DNA of 64,000 bases from Nematostella vectensis. Its lineage: Eukaryota > Cnidaria > Anthozoa > Actiniaria > Edwardsiidae. The stretch covers positions 11,550,139-11,614,138 of the forward strand of contig NC_064039.1 in the NCBI RefSeq assembly GCF_932526225.1, written 5' to 3'. Every line of letters begins with the position of its first letter. Positions within the stretch are counted from its first letter, which is position 1. Made by a program: the position numbers and the translations under genes. This document shows, piece after piece, positions 24,701-38,000 of the stretch. The notes beneath the pieces are model-generated. The model made no database searches and had not been told where the DNA came from. It was given only the letters and a program-made list of their open reading frames with translations.

Positions 24701-27700
24701 GAGCGCAATTAACACGACGGATAACCGAGGGCTGGTAAGTGACTACTCTGCTTTTGAGAGTAGCTCGTAATGATACCGAGACAAATTCGAACTGAAAGAC
24801 GAGAGAAACACGAGAAATGACCGAGAGGCGGCTAGTAATTGTTCAGTCCACGACGGATAGCCGAGGGCTGGTAAGTGACTACTCCGCTGTCGAGAGCGGC
24901 TCGTAATGATACCGAGACAAAACCGAACTGAAAGACGAGAGAAACATGAAAAATGACCGAGAGGCAGCTAGTAATTGTTCAGTCCTAGAGAAAGGCATGA
25001 CAGATAACGAAGACAAAACTGAAAGGATGTCGACTGTAAGACAAGACAAACACGAAAGATAACCGAGTGCCTAACAAGATAAAACAAATAAATTGGATTT
25101 CAATATTTTAGATATAATAAGATTGTGCAAGCTGGGGAAGAGACACAATCACGACAAATTTTCAGTTTTGTTTTGCTTATGCTATGACTTCATAAGATAC
25201 ATCTAGAATAAGAAGGTAAGTCGATGGCTACTTCCCAAAAAAGTCACATTGATAAAAAAATAATTTATCTTTGGTGACAGCAATATGGGTTTGGTCACAT
25301 GGAGCACATGACGAATTTACCACCCTAAGGAATAGAACATGAACGAATTTACCACCCTAAGGAATAGAACATGAACGAATTTACCACCCTAAGGAATAGA
25401 ACATGAACGAATTTACCACCCTAAGGAATAGAACATGAACGAATTTACCACCCTAAGGAATAGAACATGAACGAATTTACCACCCTAAGGAATAGAACAT
25501 GAACGAATTTACCACCCTAAGGAATAGAACATGAACGAATTTACCACCCTAAGGAATAGAACATGAACGAATTTACCACCCTAAGGAATAGAACATGAAC
25601 GAATTTACCACCCTAAGGAATAGAACATGAACGAATTTACCACCCTAAGGAATAGAACATGAACGAATTTACCACCCTAAGGAATAGAACATGAACGAAT
25701 TTACCACCCTAAGGAATAGAACATGAACGAATTTACCACCCTAAGGAATAGAACATGAACGAATTTACCACCCTAAGGAATAGAACATGAACGAATTTAC
25801 CACCCTAGGAATAGAACATGAACAAATTTACCACCCTAAGGAATAGAACATGAACAAATTTACCACCCTAAGGAATAGAACATGAACGAATTTACCACCC
25901 TAAGGAATGGAACATGAACGAATTTACCACCCTAAGGAATAGAACATGAACGAATTTACCACACTAAGGAATAGAACATGAACGAATTTACCACCCTAAG
26001 GAATAGAACATGAACGAATTTACCACCCTAAGGTATAAAACATGAACGAATTTACCACCCTAAGGAATAGAACATGAACGAATTTACCACCCTAAGGAAT
26101 AGAACATGAACGAATTTACCACCCTAAGGAATAGAACATGAACGAATTTACCACCCTAAGGAATAGAACATGAACGAATTTACCACACTAAGGAATAGAA
26201 CATAAACGAATTTACCACCCTAAGGAATAGAACATGAACGAATTTACCACCCTAAGGAATAGAACATGAACGAATTTACCACCCTACGGAATAGAACATG
26301 AACGAATTTACCACCCTAAGGAATAGAACATGAACGAATTTACCACCCTAAGGAATAGAACATGAACGAATTTACCACCCCAAAGAATAGAACATGAACG
26401 AATTTACCACCCTAAGGAATAGAAAATTACTAACATACTGTGAAGAGTAAACGCGGCTGGGGTTCAACTAATTTATTAAAATCTGCCACTGATCTAAATT
26501 ACAAGTGAATTATTAATAATAATAAAATACGATAAAATGAATAAACCCCCACTTGGGAGGGTGGGTGTGGTAAAAAGCTAAGCGTGCTCTCAGTTGAATA
26601 GGACGGTGAACTGAGCAATCACATCACATGCTTGAGATTAAATATCGTATAACCTGGCATTACCAACATGCCATTCTGATTGGTGTACTAATTGATCTAC
26701 GTTAATAATTACCCATTTTGACAGGTCAAAATTAACACATGAACGAATTTACCACCCTAAGGAATAGAACATGAACGAATTTACCACCCTAAGGAATAGA
26801 ACATGAACGAATTTACCACACCAAGGAATAGAACATGAACGAATTTACCACCCTAAGGAATAAAACATGAACGAATTTACCACCCTAAGGAATAGAACAT
26901 GAACGAATTTACCACCCCAAGGAATAGAACATGAACGAATTTACCACACTAAGGAAAAGAACATGAACGAATTTACCACACTAAGGAATAGAACATGAAC
27001 GAATTTACCACCCTAAGGAATAGAACATGAACGAATTTACCACCCTAAGGAATAGAACATGAACGAATTTACCACCCTAAGGAATAGAACATGAACGAAT
27101 TTACCACCCTAAGGAATAGAACATGAACGAATTTACCACCCTAAGGAATAGAACATGAACGAATTTACCACACTAAGGAATAGAACATGAACGAATTTAC
27201 CACCCTAAGGAATAGAACATGAACGAATTTACCACCCTAAGGAATAGAACATTAACGAATTTACCACCCTAAGGTATAAAACATGAACGAATTTACCACA
27301 CTAAGGAATAGAACATGAACGAATTTACCACCCTAAGGAATAGAACATGAACGAATTTACCACACTAAGGAATAGAACATGAACGAATTTACCACCCTAA
27401 GGAATAGAACATGAACGAATTTACCAAACTAAGGAATAGAACATGAACGAATTTGACATTATAAGAGATAAAATGAACATATGTGATTCTCCGGCTCAAA
27501 CTTACTGGAATCGATGGCAATTGCGGCAGAGAACTGATTCCAGGCCGCCTGAAATTTACCCTCGACCTGTGAATAAACAGGAATAACCTATATTTACATA
27601 TCCATAAATCAATAAATGCACTACATTATGACGACGATAGATATTGCTACAAGAAGATGTAACTTGTACGGAAAAAGGGCCATAGCGGTAAGTCAAGCCG

Positions 27701-30700
27701 TGGTTCGCATGTGATACGTCTTACCTGTAAGTTATAAGCCAGGTTCACACGAGCGGACAGGCACAGAGGATCAAGATGTAGAGCCTTGAGGTAGTCGCGT
27801 CTGATAAGAATAGAGATTAGGATTAGAATCTAGTAGAATTGAAGAAAAGTGACCTCAAAACAATAAAACAACAGGTAACAATGGAAAAGTGGACAAAACG
27901 TTAATGGAACGACTAATAAAAAAGAGGACAGATTAACTGAAAAAAGAACAGACGATCAAAATAAAAAGGAAAACGAAAAAAGTCAACTGATTAAAATTGA
28001 GAATGGAACGAAAACCAAAACGAACCATCGAAAATGGGAATAAAAAGATCGCTACGAATGCAGTCAATCCCTACCTGCCCAGGACATTTCCTTGCTCGTG
28101 CCCAAAGTCCATGAGGGCGTTGCCTCGTCCATTGTACGCCTCCACAAAGAACGGGTCGATCTTGAGGGCATCGTCATACGCCGCGACGGCCTCCTCCAGC
28201 TTGTTCAACCTAGTGGCGAACAAAAGATGGTTCACCCATGAGGATCTCGAGCATAGTCAAGGGGCTTCCCCCTCCCCTCCCCCTCCACCTTTGGCTGCCA
28301 AGTGAATGGGCAAAAAATAACACACATATATACAAAAAAGCATGAAAAAAGCAAACAAAGCATGCCTACTCCCTAGTTGATGCTAAAAAAAACAATAACA
28401 CCAATGGCGATAGCACTAACGACAAAAACAACAACACCAACAACTAAAACAACAATGAAGACAACGAACACAGTATCTCGTGTACTTACTTGTGGTAGCA
28501 GAGCCTTAGCGTGTGGCCGTGTACTTACTTGTGATAGCAGAGCCCTAGCGTGTGGCCGTGTACTTACTTGTGGTAGCAGAGCCCTAGCGTGTGGCCGTGT
28601 ACTTACTTGTGGTAGCAGAGCCCTAGCGTGTGGCCGTGTACTTACTTGTGATAGCAGAGCCCTAGCGTGTGGCCGTGTACTTACTTGTGGTAGCAGAGCC
28701 CTAGCGTGTGGCCGTGTACTTACTTGTAGCGTGTGGCCGTGTACTTACTTGTGATAGCAGAGCCCTAGCGTGTGGCCGTGTACTTACTTGTGGTAGCAGA
28801 GCCCTAGCGTGTGGCCGTGTACTTACTTGTGGTAGCAGAGCCCTAGCGTGTGGCCGTGTACTTACTTGTGGTAGCAGAGCCCTAGCGTGTGGCCGTGTAC
28901 TTACTTGTGGTAGCAGAGCCCTAGGGTGTGGCGAATCTTGGGGTTCAGCGTAGACACCTATGACCATGATCCAAAAATACATTACATGCATAGTGTACAA
29001 TACAATAATTTCAATTAAAGCGTGAAACACCAAATAATGTTTAGAACTTTATTTTATTTTATTTTGTAGAATTTAGTACTATTTAGTGAATTTAGTAAAA
29101 ATTGAAGCGTGAAGGCGGTGTAGATTACAACAATTCATCATACATTCGTTTACGGAGAGCTTGAAATCTACACCGCCTTCACGCTTCAACTATTTTTACT
29201 AAATTCTACAAAATAGTAACTACTTACTTAAGAGACTTTTCTCGGTTATTACACCCCTTATTATTTATTCATTTGCCTTTGTTTAACCGATATAAATAAC
29301 TTAAGTTTTGTATTTTTTGGCTATCGGTGGCGCTCGCCGGTTCGTCATTCTTTTTTTTTTCCAAAATTTTCCTCTTCAATCTCTTCAGGATAATAAAACT
29401 CCGACTCAGAGTGCTCGTCCATTCCCATTTTTGGGATTTTATGGAGATTTGTGCAACCGAATAAAACAACACAAAAAAGCTCACAAAATGTCCCGCTCCG
29501 GATACGGAAAAAGACGGCCCGCCAACCAACCATTTCTGCTTCTTCTGGGTGTTTGAATTCACTACTCGTATGTTCGCTGTCGCTCATTTTGCAGTTTGAA
29601 GGTGGAAAATAATTTCAAAAAACAGAAGATTGTGAATTTTTTTTCGTAGGGCAATACGGAATTCCGTAATGCCCTCAGAGACGGGCAATACGGGAATGTA
29701 ACGACTACAAATTAGCCAATTACAGCGCACGTACTATTGTAGCCATATAATAATACTAAATATTATTTAGTGTTTCACGCTTTTATTGCAAGCACTCTAT
29801 AAGTATCCAGTAAACTGAAGCTGTTAGTAACGTTAAGTTTAGGCACTAAGTGAGTGAGCGTGACGATCATTTTTATTACCCTCGATTGTTTTGGCAAAAA
29901 ACATAATTAACCATGATTACTCTTTAATTAAACAATAAAATGGAGCTATTTTCATTGCAGGATGAATAGTATTTCACAGTTATTAATGTGGATTAATATG
30001 AATCTTGTTTGCGTGCTTCGTCACACGAGTAGGAATAAGTGTTCCAGGGGACTGTGGGAAGTAATACAAATTTTCACCCCAATTTCTCGTTACAGCGCGA
30101 CCAAGAAAACCGTGAACACCGGAAATATGTATGGAATGTTTGTTCCGACCAATCACTCGCGAGATATTTAAACAGTCAACTACAATCTTCAACAAAAGTA
30201 AGTGGGACACCTCCCATACGAACAACCGCCAACCCTCTCCCCCCGATTAATATTGGTTAGAGGCGATTTTTCAGCTCAAAACACAAGCTGTAGCAAGGTG
30301 ATCATTTGCCCTCCAACATTGAGGAAGAAAAAGGGAAAGTGTCCCATTAGTTTTGTAACAGATTGTAGAAACATGTCTCAACAAGTCTCAGTGTCTGAAT
30401 TCTCGCGTCTGATTCGTCAGAAGACAATAAACATTCCACACATATTTTAGGTGTTCACGGTTTTACTGGTTGCGCTGTAAATGCTGGTGTTGTGTAACGT
30501 TGTCTAAAAATGCTCTACCTTGGCTGCGGCTTTGAAATCTTCTAAAGCATTCTCGATGTCTCCGATCTCCAGGTAGAGCAGACCGCGATTCTGTAGAACC
30601 TGAAAATCAGTAAAAAAGGTAATATCACCCACTTTGTAAAGTGCCAATCAAAAGGTGAAAAGAAACGTCATAAAATACAAGAAATCAAATTAATATTTCA

Positions 30701-33700
30701 GGTACTTGAATAAATTATCTTTTTTCATTTTTTTTTTACGTATCCTCGCAAGATTTGCATGGAACGTCGATGATATGGCGCTACACACACCGAGTGACAT
30801 TGAAATGGCGTTACGCACCGTAAGACGTTGACATGGCGTTACACACAGCGTGTGACATTGCGTTACTCACAGCGTGACAATGAATAAAGTTGCGCATCGA
30901 AAGACGCTGAAATGCCGTTACAAGCGCGTGGATTGACATGGCGTAACGCGAGCCGTGTGACAATGACATTGTGTTAGACCCACCACGTGACACAAAATGC
31001 GTGTGCGACATAGCGTTACACCAGCCGCGTGACATTGAAATAGCCTTACAATACCTTGAGGTTTGGATTGGTCTCCAGAAGCATAACCGTGCCGTAATCC
31101 ATCAAAGCCTGTAACGAGAAATGAACGAGAATTCATTCATCGGACTGTTTAGCGTAACCTCTAAATTAGGATTTAAATAGAAATCGTACGACTGATTAGA
31201 ATATGGAAGAAACCTTTTGAAAGTATTTCATCTCGTGGTGACAGACGGCGCGGTTGAAGTAGGCGAGGGAACATCGGCAGTCAATAGCAACAGCTTCTGT
31301 TAAGTCCTTCACAGCTAGACCGAAGGCCTTTATGTGGTACTTCAACGCACCCCTGTCGAACAACAACACGCAATAATGTGAATGCACCCCTTTAAAAAAC
31401 ATGTAGCTATCGTGAGAATAATTCCTTCCTGAATAATAAAGCAATGCAGTCATGAGGGAATAGAGAAAATATTTCCATCGTTTAATGCCCTGCTAGCTCT
31501 ATTGCCATAAAACGATGGAAAGATTATCGGGTCCATAAGTTTCCGTACGGCCCGCGTACCCGGTCAATAAGAGGTATTTATACGCACCTGTAGAGATACG
31601 CGCGTACGGATTGCGGTTGTAGTTTGATGGCTTCGTTGCAGCTCATGATTCCCTTACTATATCGACCTTTCATCCCATAGTACGCAGCGCGACTGAGAAA
31701 CGCCTGCATGGAAGCAATAAACGATGTTACTCAGTCATTTGATTCCCTTACTATATCGACCCTTTATCACATAGTACGCAGCGCGACTGAGAAACGCCTG
31801 CATGGAAGCAATAAACGATGTTACTCAGTCATTTGATTCCCTTACTATATCGACCCTTCATCCCATAGTACGCAGCGCGACTGAGAAACGCCTGCATGGA
31901 AGTATGAACAACATAATTCAATCACTTTCTTGAGCTTGTTTATAAAAATCTCCATGGTCAACATCAATAAGCAATTTTGGTAACTGTTTACTAGCACTTA
32001 ATAATTTCACATCTAATATACGTTCATTGTTGAGGACTAATGTCTGATATCAAATCTCGGGTTGCGAGTTTTAACTGCTCGGTTGAAGTCCTACCTGGAA
32101 AAGCTTTGGGTTAATGGCAAGTCCTCAGTTGATGTCGTACCAGGAAAAGCTTTGGATTAATGGCAAGTGCTCAGTGATGTCCTACCTGGAAAAGCTTTGG
32201 GTTAATGGCACGTGCTCAGTTGAAGTCCTACCTGGAAAAGCTTTGGGTTAATGGCAAGTGCTCAGTTGATGTCCTACCTCGAAAAGCTTTGGGTTAATGG
32301 CAAGTGCTCAGTTGATATCCTACCTGGAAAAGCTTTGGGTTAATGGCAAGTGCTCAGTTGATGTCCTACCTGGAAAAGCTTTGGGTTAATGGCACGTGCT
32401 CGGTTGATGTCCTACCTCGAAAAGCTTTGGGTTAATGGCAAGAGCTCGGTTGATGTTCTACCTGGAAAAGCTTTGGGCTTATGGCAACTGTTCGGTTGTT
32501 GTCCTACCTGGAAAAGCTTGGGGTTAATGGCACGTGCTAGGTTGATGTCCTACCTGGAAAAGCTTTGGGTTCATGGCAAGTGCTCGGTTGAAGTCCTACC
32601 TGGAAAAGCTTTGGGTTAATGGCAAGTGCTCGTTTGAAGTCCTACCTGGAAAAGCTTTGGGTTAATGGCAAGGGCTCAGTTGATGTCCTACCTGGAAAAG
32701 CTTTGGGTTAATGGCAAGTGCTCGGTTGAAGTCCTACCTGGAAAAGCTTTGGGTTAATGGCAAGTGCTCAGTTGAAGTCCTACCTGGAAAAGCGTTGGTT
32801 TAATGGCAAGTGCTCGGTTGAAGTCCTACCTGGAAAAGCTTTGGGTTAATGGCAAGTGCTCGGTTAAAGTCATGCACGCCCTTAGTATGGCTGAGCTTCA
32901 TCTTTGTCAGCCCTCTCTGGTAGAACGCCTAAACATGATGACAGGTTTGAGTTGTTGAGGGTGGAAATATAAAGAAAACATCTTAGACATCACCTTTGAA
33001 ATTAACAGTAGATCGAGTTATCGAGGGCTCAAGTTACTGAATTCTACTGATGTATGATCTATTTATGTGTCTTGTCCAGTCACGTGAAGTCTGATACAGT
33101 CACATGATGCGTAGCCTAGTTACACTCACGTTATATTGTCTTGTCACTTTACAAGTAGTTGCGTCATGTGTCATGTCTGGTCACGTGATGAGTTGTCTAG
33201 TCTGATGGCTTGGTATCTAATCACGTGCTATTAGGTCTTGTCACGTAATAAGAGTCACGTGCCGTGTCTGATCACGTGATGTGTTGTCACATGGCTTGTT
33301 ATCTAGTCATACGTGATTAGGTCTTGTCACGTAATGAGAGTCATGTGTCGTGTCTGGTCACGTGATGTGTTGTCACGTGATGTGTTGTCGCATGGCTTGG
33401 TATCCAGTCACGTGTGATTAGGGCTTGTCACGTAATAAGGGTTATGTGCCATGTCTGGTCACATGATGTGTTGTCACATGGCTTGGTATCTAGTCACCTG
33501 AAGTTTCGTCTTGGTCACGTGATCTATTGTATTTTTACCTCTGCATAATCAGGGTTGACTTTGATGGCTTCATTATAAGCATCTAATGCGCCGGAGTCGT
33601 TATGCACCTCTGATTGACACATGCCAATCAGGAAGTAGACGCCAGCAGCTTCTAGCGGCATGGGGTTGCGGCTATTCCATGGTGTCTACGAAAAGTGATG

Positions 33701-35025
33701 AGATCACACGAGAGCAAAGAGTGAATTGATTGTTTTTTTTTAAGAATACAGAAATAGCAAAAAGGCCAAGCTGTTGGGTTCATGGATCCCAGGGGACAAT
33801 GGATCCAGCTTGACTTCCTTGACATTTTCCACCCAGTGTTATTGTAATGCTGATAAGATGAATTTTAGTGTGACACTAGTCTATAACTATTTTCATCTAT
33901 TGTATCTATCTTAACATCTGTCTTAAAGATAGCGATGAAATGATTTTCTCCGCTAACAAAATTACTCCCTTTCACCGCCGAAAATTGTTATTACAACACA
34001 GAAATTCCCGCCCAAACAATACGCAGTCGTTTTGACTGCGTCACGCAATTCCCTCACTGAGCTCAAGCGCAGTCCTGGCCTGTGTCACGCAATGAGCTTA
34101 CTGAGCTACTGAGGGGAGTAGTGCAAAATTCCAGCAGAGGATTCGGTAAAATAAGTGGTACAGCAAACGGGTGGACGCTCACCAGTATTTCGATGGCCTT
34201 CAAAAAGCTCGAGATGGCGTCCTCGAACCTTTTGGCCTTCATGTTGGTCTTGCCGAGGAGGACGAATATCTGCGCAGATGGCTTGACACGTGTCGCACGT
34301 TCCAGTACATCGATAGCCTGTAGGAAGCAAACATTACTTTTCTTTTATATGCTAAATGCTCAAGTACATCGATATCCTGTAGGAAGCAAACATGACTTGG
34401 CTTTTACTAAATACATCGATATCCTGTAGGAAGCAAACATGACTTGGCTTTTATATGCTAAATGCAAAATAGCTTGAGAAAGATGATACGAATGCTGGAG
34501 AAATTGTTATAAACATAGTTCAATATTTGCCAATTATGCTGGCTCTCAACATGTTACCTTGCCGTAAAAGAGAGAAGTTAATATAGCGTTGGAATGGGAA
34601 CACTGGACATAGGCCCTACCTGATCAAAGTTCTTGAGGAAACTGTGTACTACGGCTTGCTGCGTTGCTGAAGCGCCCAGGCCCTGGTTAAGCTGAGCGGC
34701 TTGTCTAAACACAAGAGGTAAAACAAAGCAAGCTATTCAAACTACTTTGATTCTATTCAATATCGGAAGACTGACTGTGATGAAATCCCGGAGTAGCCAT
34801 CTAAAAACAAATGTTTATATCCTATTTACAAACTTCAATCGAAAATACCGCTATAGCTTTGCAAAATCAGCCGATGGAAATAGATGCTTTTCCACGCTCT
34901 GTACTTTATAGGATGACAAAATGGCGGCTAACAAGGGCTAGTTTAAAGATATGTTGTGAGTTATTAACTAACTTGACATGGAAACTGGCGAGGTCTAACT
35001 TCTTCTGTTCCAGCAACAGTTTGCC
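21115..35025 (-). CDS. TTC6: TTC6-like exons 34-53 (C-terminal TPR block and stop)
   Basis: Exons: 34 34973-35025; 35 34620-34704; 36 34183-34317; 37 33539-33685; 38 32830-32928; 39 31588-31703; 40 31214-31352; 41 31055-31108; 42 30519-30599; 43 28905-28957; 44 28075-28209; 45 27725-27800; 46 27506-27566; 47 24576-24658; 48 24152-24199; 49 23724-23846; 50 23376-23453; 51 22632-22680; 52 22217-22315; 53 21115-21257. Clear TPR signatures include YFLIGMCQSEVHND and AYNEAIKVNPDYAE (37), AVAIDCRCSLAYFNRAVCHH (40), YDDALKIDPFFVEAYNGRGN (44), YQAAIRLEPSYALSYYNAGN (49) and VYFNRANLYTSLRKYKEAEE (52). The protein ends shortly after a last TPR, matching where vertebrate TTC6 ends. Confidence 0.9.
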
Positions 35026-38000
35026 CTGAAAACAGAAGGATGTAAGCATTTCCAAGGTGATCTGAGTACAAGAGAATGGCAAGTTTGGCAGAGACGGCGC
35101 ACACTCCAAAGTGATCTGAGTACAAGAGAATGGCAAGTTTGGCATAGACGGCGCACACTCCAAAGTGATCTGAGTACAAGAGAATGGCAAGTTTGGCAGA
35201 GACGGCGCACACTCCAAAGTGATCTAAGTACAAGAGAATGGCAAGTTTGGCAGAGACGGCGCACACTCCAAAGTGATCTGAGTACAAGAGAATGGCAAGT
35301 TTGGCATAGACGGCGCACACTCCAAAGTGATCTAAGTACATGAGAATGGCAAGTTTGGTAGAGACGGCGCACACTCCAAAGTGATCTGAGTACATGAGAA
35401 TGGCAAGTTTGGTAGAGACGGCGCACACTCCAAAGTGATCTGAGTACAAGAGAATGGCAAGTTTGGCAGAGACGGCGCACACTCCAAAGTGATCTGAGTA
35501 CAAGAGAATGGCAAGTTTGGCATAGACGGCGCACACTCCAAAGTGATCTAAGTACATGAGAATGGCAAGTTTGGTAGAGACGGCGCACACTCCAAAGTGA
35601 TCTGAGTACATGAGAATGGCAAGTTTGGCATAGACGGCGCACACTCCAAAGTGATCTAAGTACATGAGAATGGCAAGTTTGGTAGAGACGGCGCACACTC
35701 CAAAGTGATCTGAGTACAAGAGAATGGCAAGTTTGGCATAGACGGCGCACACTCCAAAGTGATCTAAGTACATGAGAATGGCAAGTTTGGTAGAGACGGC
35801 GCACACTCCAAAGTGATCTGAGTACAAGAGAATGGCAAGTTTGGCAGAGACGGCGCACACTCCAAAGTGATCTGAGTACAAGAGAATGGCAAGTTTGGCA
35901 TAGACGGCGCACACTCCAAAGTGATCTAAGTACATGAGAATGGCAAGTTTGGTAGAGACGGCGCACACTCCAAAGTGATCTGAGTACATGAGAATGGCAA
36001 GTTTGGCATAGACGGCGCACACTCCAAAGTGATCTAAGTACATGAGAATGGCAAGTTTGGTAGAGACGGCGCACACTCCAAAGTGATCTGAGTACAAGAG
36101 AATGGCAAGTTTGGCATAGACGGCGCACACTCCAAAGTGATCTAAGTACATGAGAATGGCAAGTTTGGTAGAGACGGCGCACACTCCAAAGTGATCTGAG
36201 TACATGAGAATGGCAAGTTTGGCATAGACGGCGCACACTCCAAAGTGATCTAAGTACATGAGAATGGCAAGTTTGGTAGAGACGGCGCACACTCCAAAGT
36301 GATCTGAGTACATGAGAATGGCAAGTTTGGTAGAGACGGCGCACACTCCAAAGTGATCTGAGTACAAGAGAATGGCAAGTTTGGCAGAGACGGCGCACAC
36401 TCCAAAGTGATCTGAGTACAAGAGAATGGCAAGTTTGGCATAGACGGCGCACACTCCAAAGTGATCTAAGTACATGAGAATGGCAAGTTTGGTAGAGACG
36501 GCGCACACTCCAAAGTGATCTAAGTACATGAGAATGGCAAGTTTGGTAGAGACGGCGCACACTCCAAAGTGATCTGAGTACAAGAGAATGGCAAGTTTGG
36601 TAGAGACGGCGCACACTCCAAAGTGATCTAAGTACAAGAGAATGGCAAGTTTGGCAGAGACGGCGCACACTCCAAAGTGATCTGAGTACAAGAGAATGGC
36701 AAGTTTGGCAGAGACGGCGCACACTCCAAAGTGATCTGAGTACAAGAGAATGGCAAGTTTGGCAGAGACGGCGCACACTCCAAAGTGATCTGAGTACATG
36801 AGAATGGCAAGTTTGGCATAGACGGCGCACACTCACCCTGGCCATGTGGTAGTCGGACACATCTGGTCTCATGTGGATGGCCCGGGCATAGTCAAGGATC
36901 GCCTCTTGTAACTGGAAACATTCAAGGAGAAAACACAGGTCAGAGTGAAATCGCAATGACATAATAAGCTATAATACAAACCAAAGAGAGACATAATACA
37001 AACCAAAGAAAGACAAAACACAAACCAAAGAGAGACAAAATACAAACCAAAGAGAGACATAATACAAACCAAAGAGAGACATAATACAAACCAAAGAGAG
37101 ACATAATACAAACCAAAGAGAGACATAATACAAACCAAAGAGAGACATAATGCAAACCAAAGAGAGGCATAATACAAACCAAAGAGAGGCATAATACAAA
37201 CCAAAGAGAGACATAATGCAAACCAAAGAGAGGCATAATACAAATCAAAGAGAGACATAATACAAACCAAAGAGAGACAATAAAAACCAAAGAAAGACAT
37301 ATTACAAACCAAAGAGAGGCATAATATAAACCAAAGAGAGACAATACAAACCAAAGAGAGACATAATACAAACCAAAGAGAGACATAATACAAACCAAAG
37401 AGAGACAATACAAACCAAAGAGAGACAATACAAACCAAAGACAGACATAATACAAACCAAAGAGAGACAATACAAACCAAAGAGAGACAATACAAACCAA
37501 AGAGAGAAAATAAAAACCAAAGAAAGACATATTACAAACCAAAGAGAGGCATAATATAAACCAAAGAGAGACAATACAAACCAAAGAGAGTCATAATGCA
37601 AACCAAAGAGAGGCATAATGCAAACCAAAGAGAGACAATACAAACCAAAGAGAGACATAATACAAACCAAAGTAAGACAAAATACAAACCAAAGAGAGAC
37701 AAAATACAAACCAAAGAGAGACATAATACAAACCAAAGAAAGACAAAATACAAACCAAAGAGAGACAAAATACAAACGAAAGAAAGACATATTACAAACC
37801 AAAGAGAGGCATAATATAAACCAAAGAGATACATAATACAAACCAAAGAGAGACATAATGCAAACCAAAGAGAGGCATAATACAAACCAAAGAGAGGCAT
37901 AATACAAACCAAAGAGAGACATAATGCAAACCAAAGAGAGGCATAATACAAACCAAAGAGAGACATAATACAAACCAAAGAAAGACATATTACAAACCAA

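Noticed and set aside
25310-27460. CRISPR-like regular repeat
   Set aside because: Units are directly adjacent with no variable spacers, no cas genes are present, and the context is a eukaryotic intron.
33070-33535. Cluster of CACGTG E-boxes as an enhancer
   Set aside because: The motif density follows from tandem duplication in intron 37; nothing independent supports regulation.
34964-36962. Two minus-strand open frames of 622 and 655 codons
   Set aside because: They are products of a 54-bp repeat (18 codons) in intron 33, with the upper end borrowing exon 33. Not independent genes.
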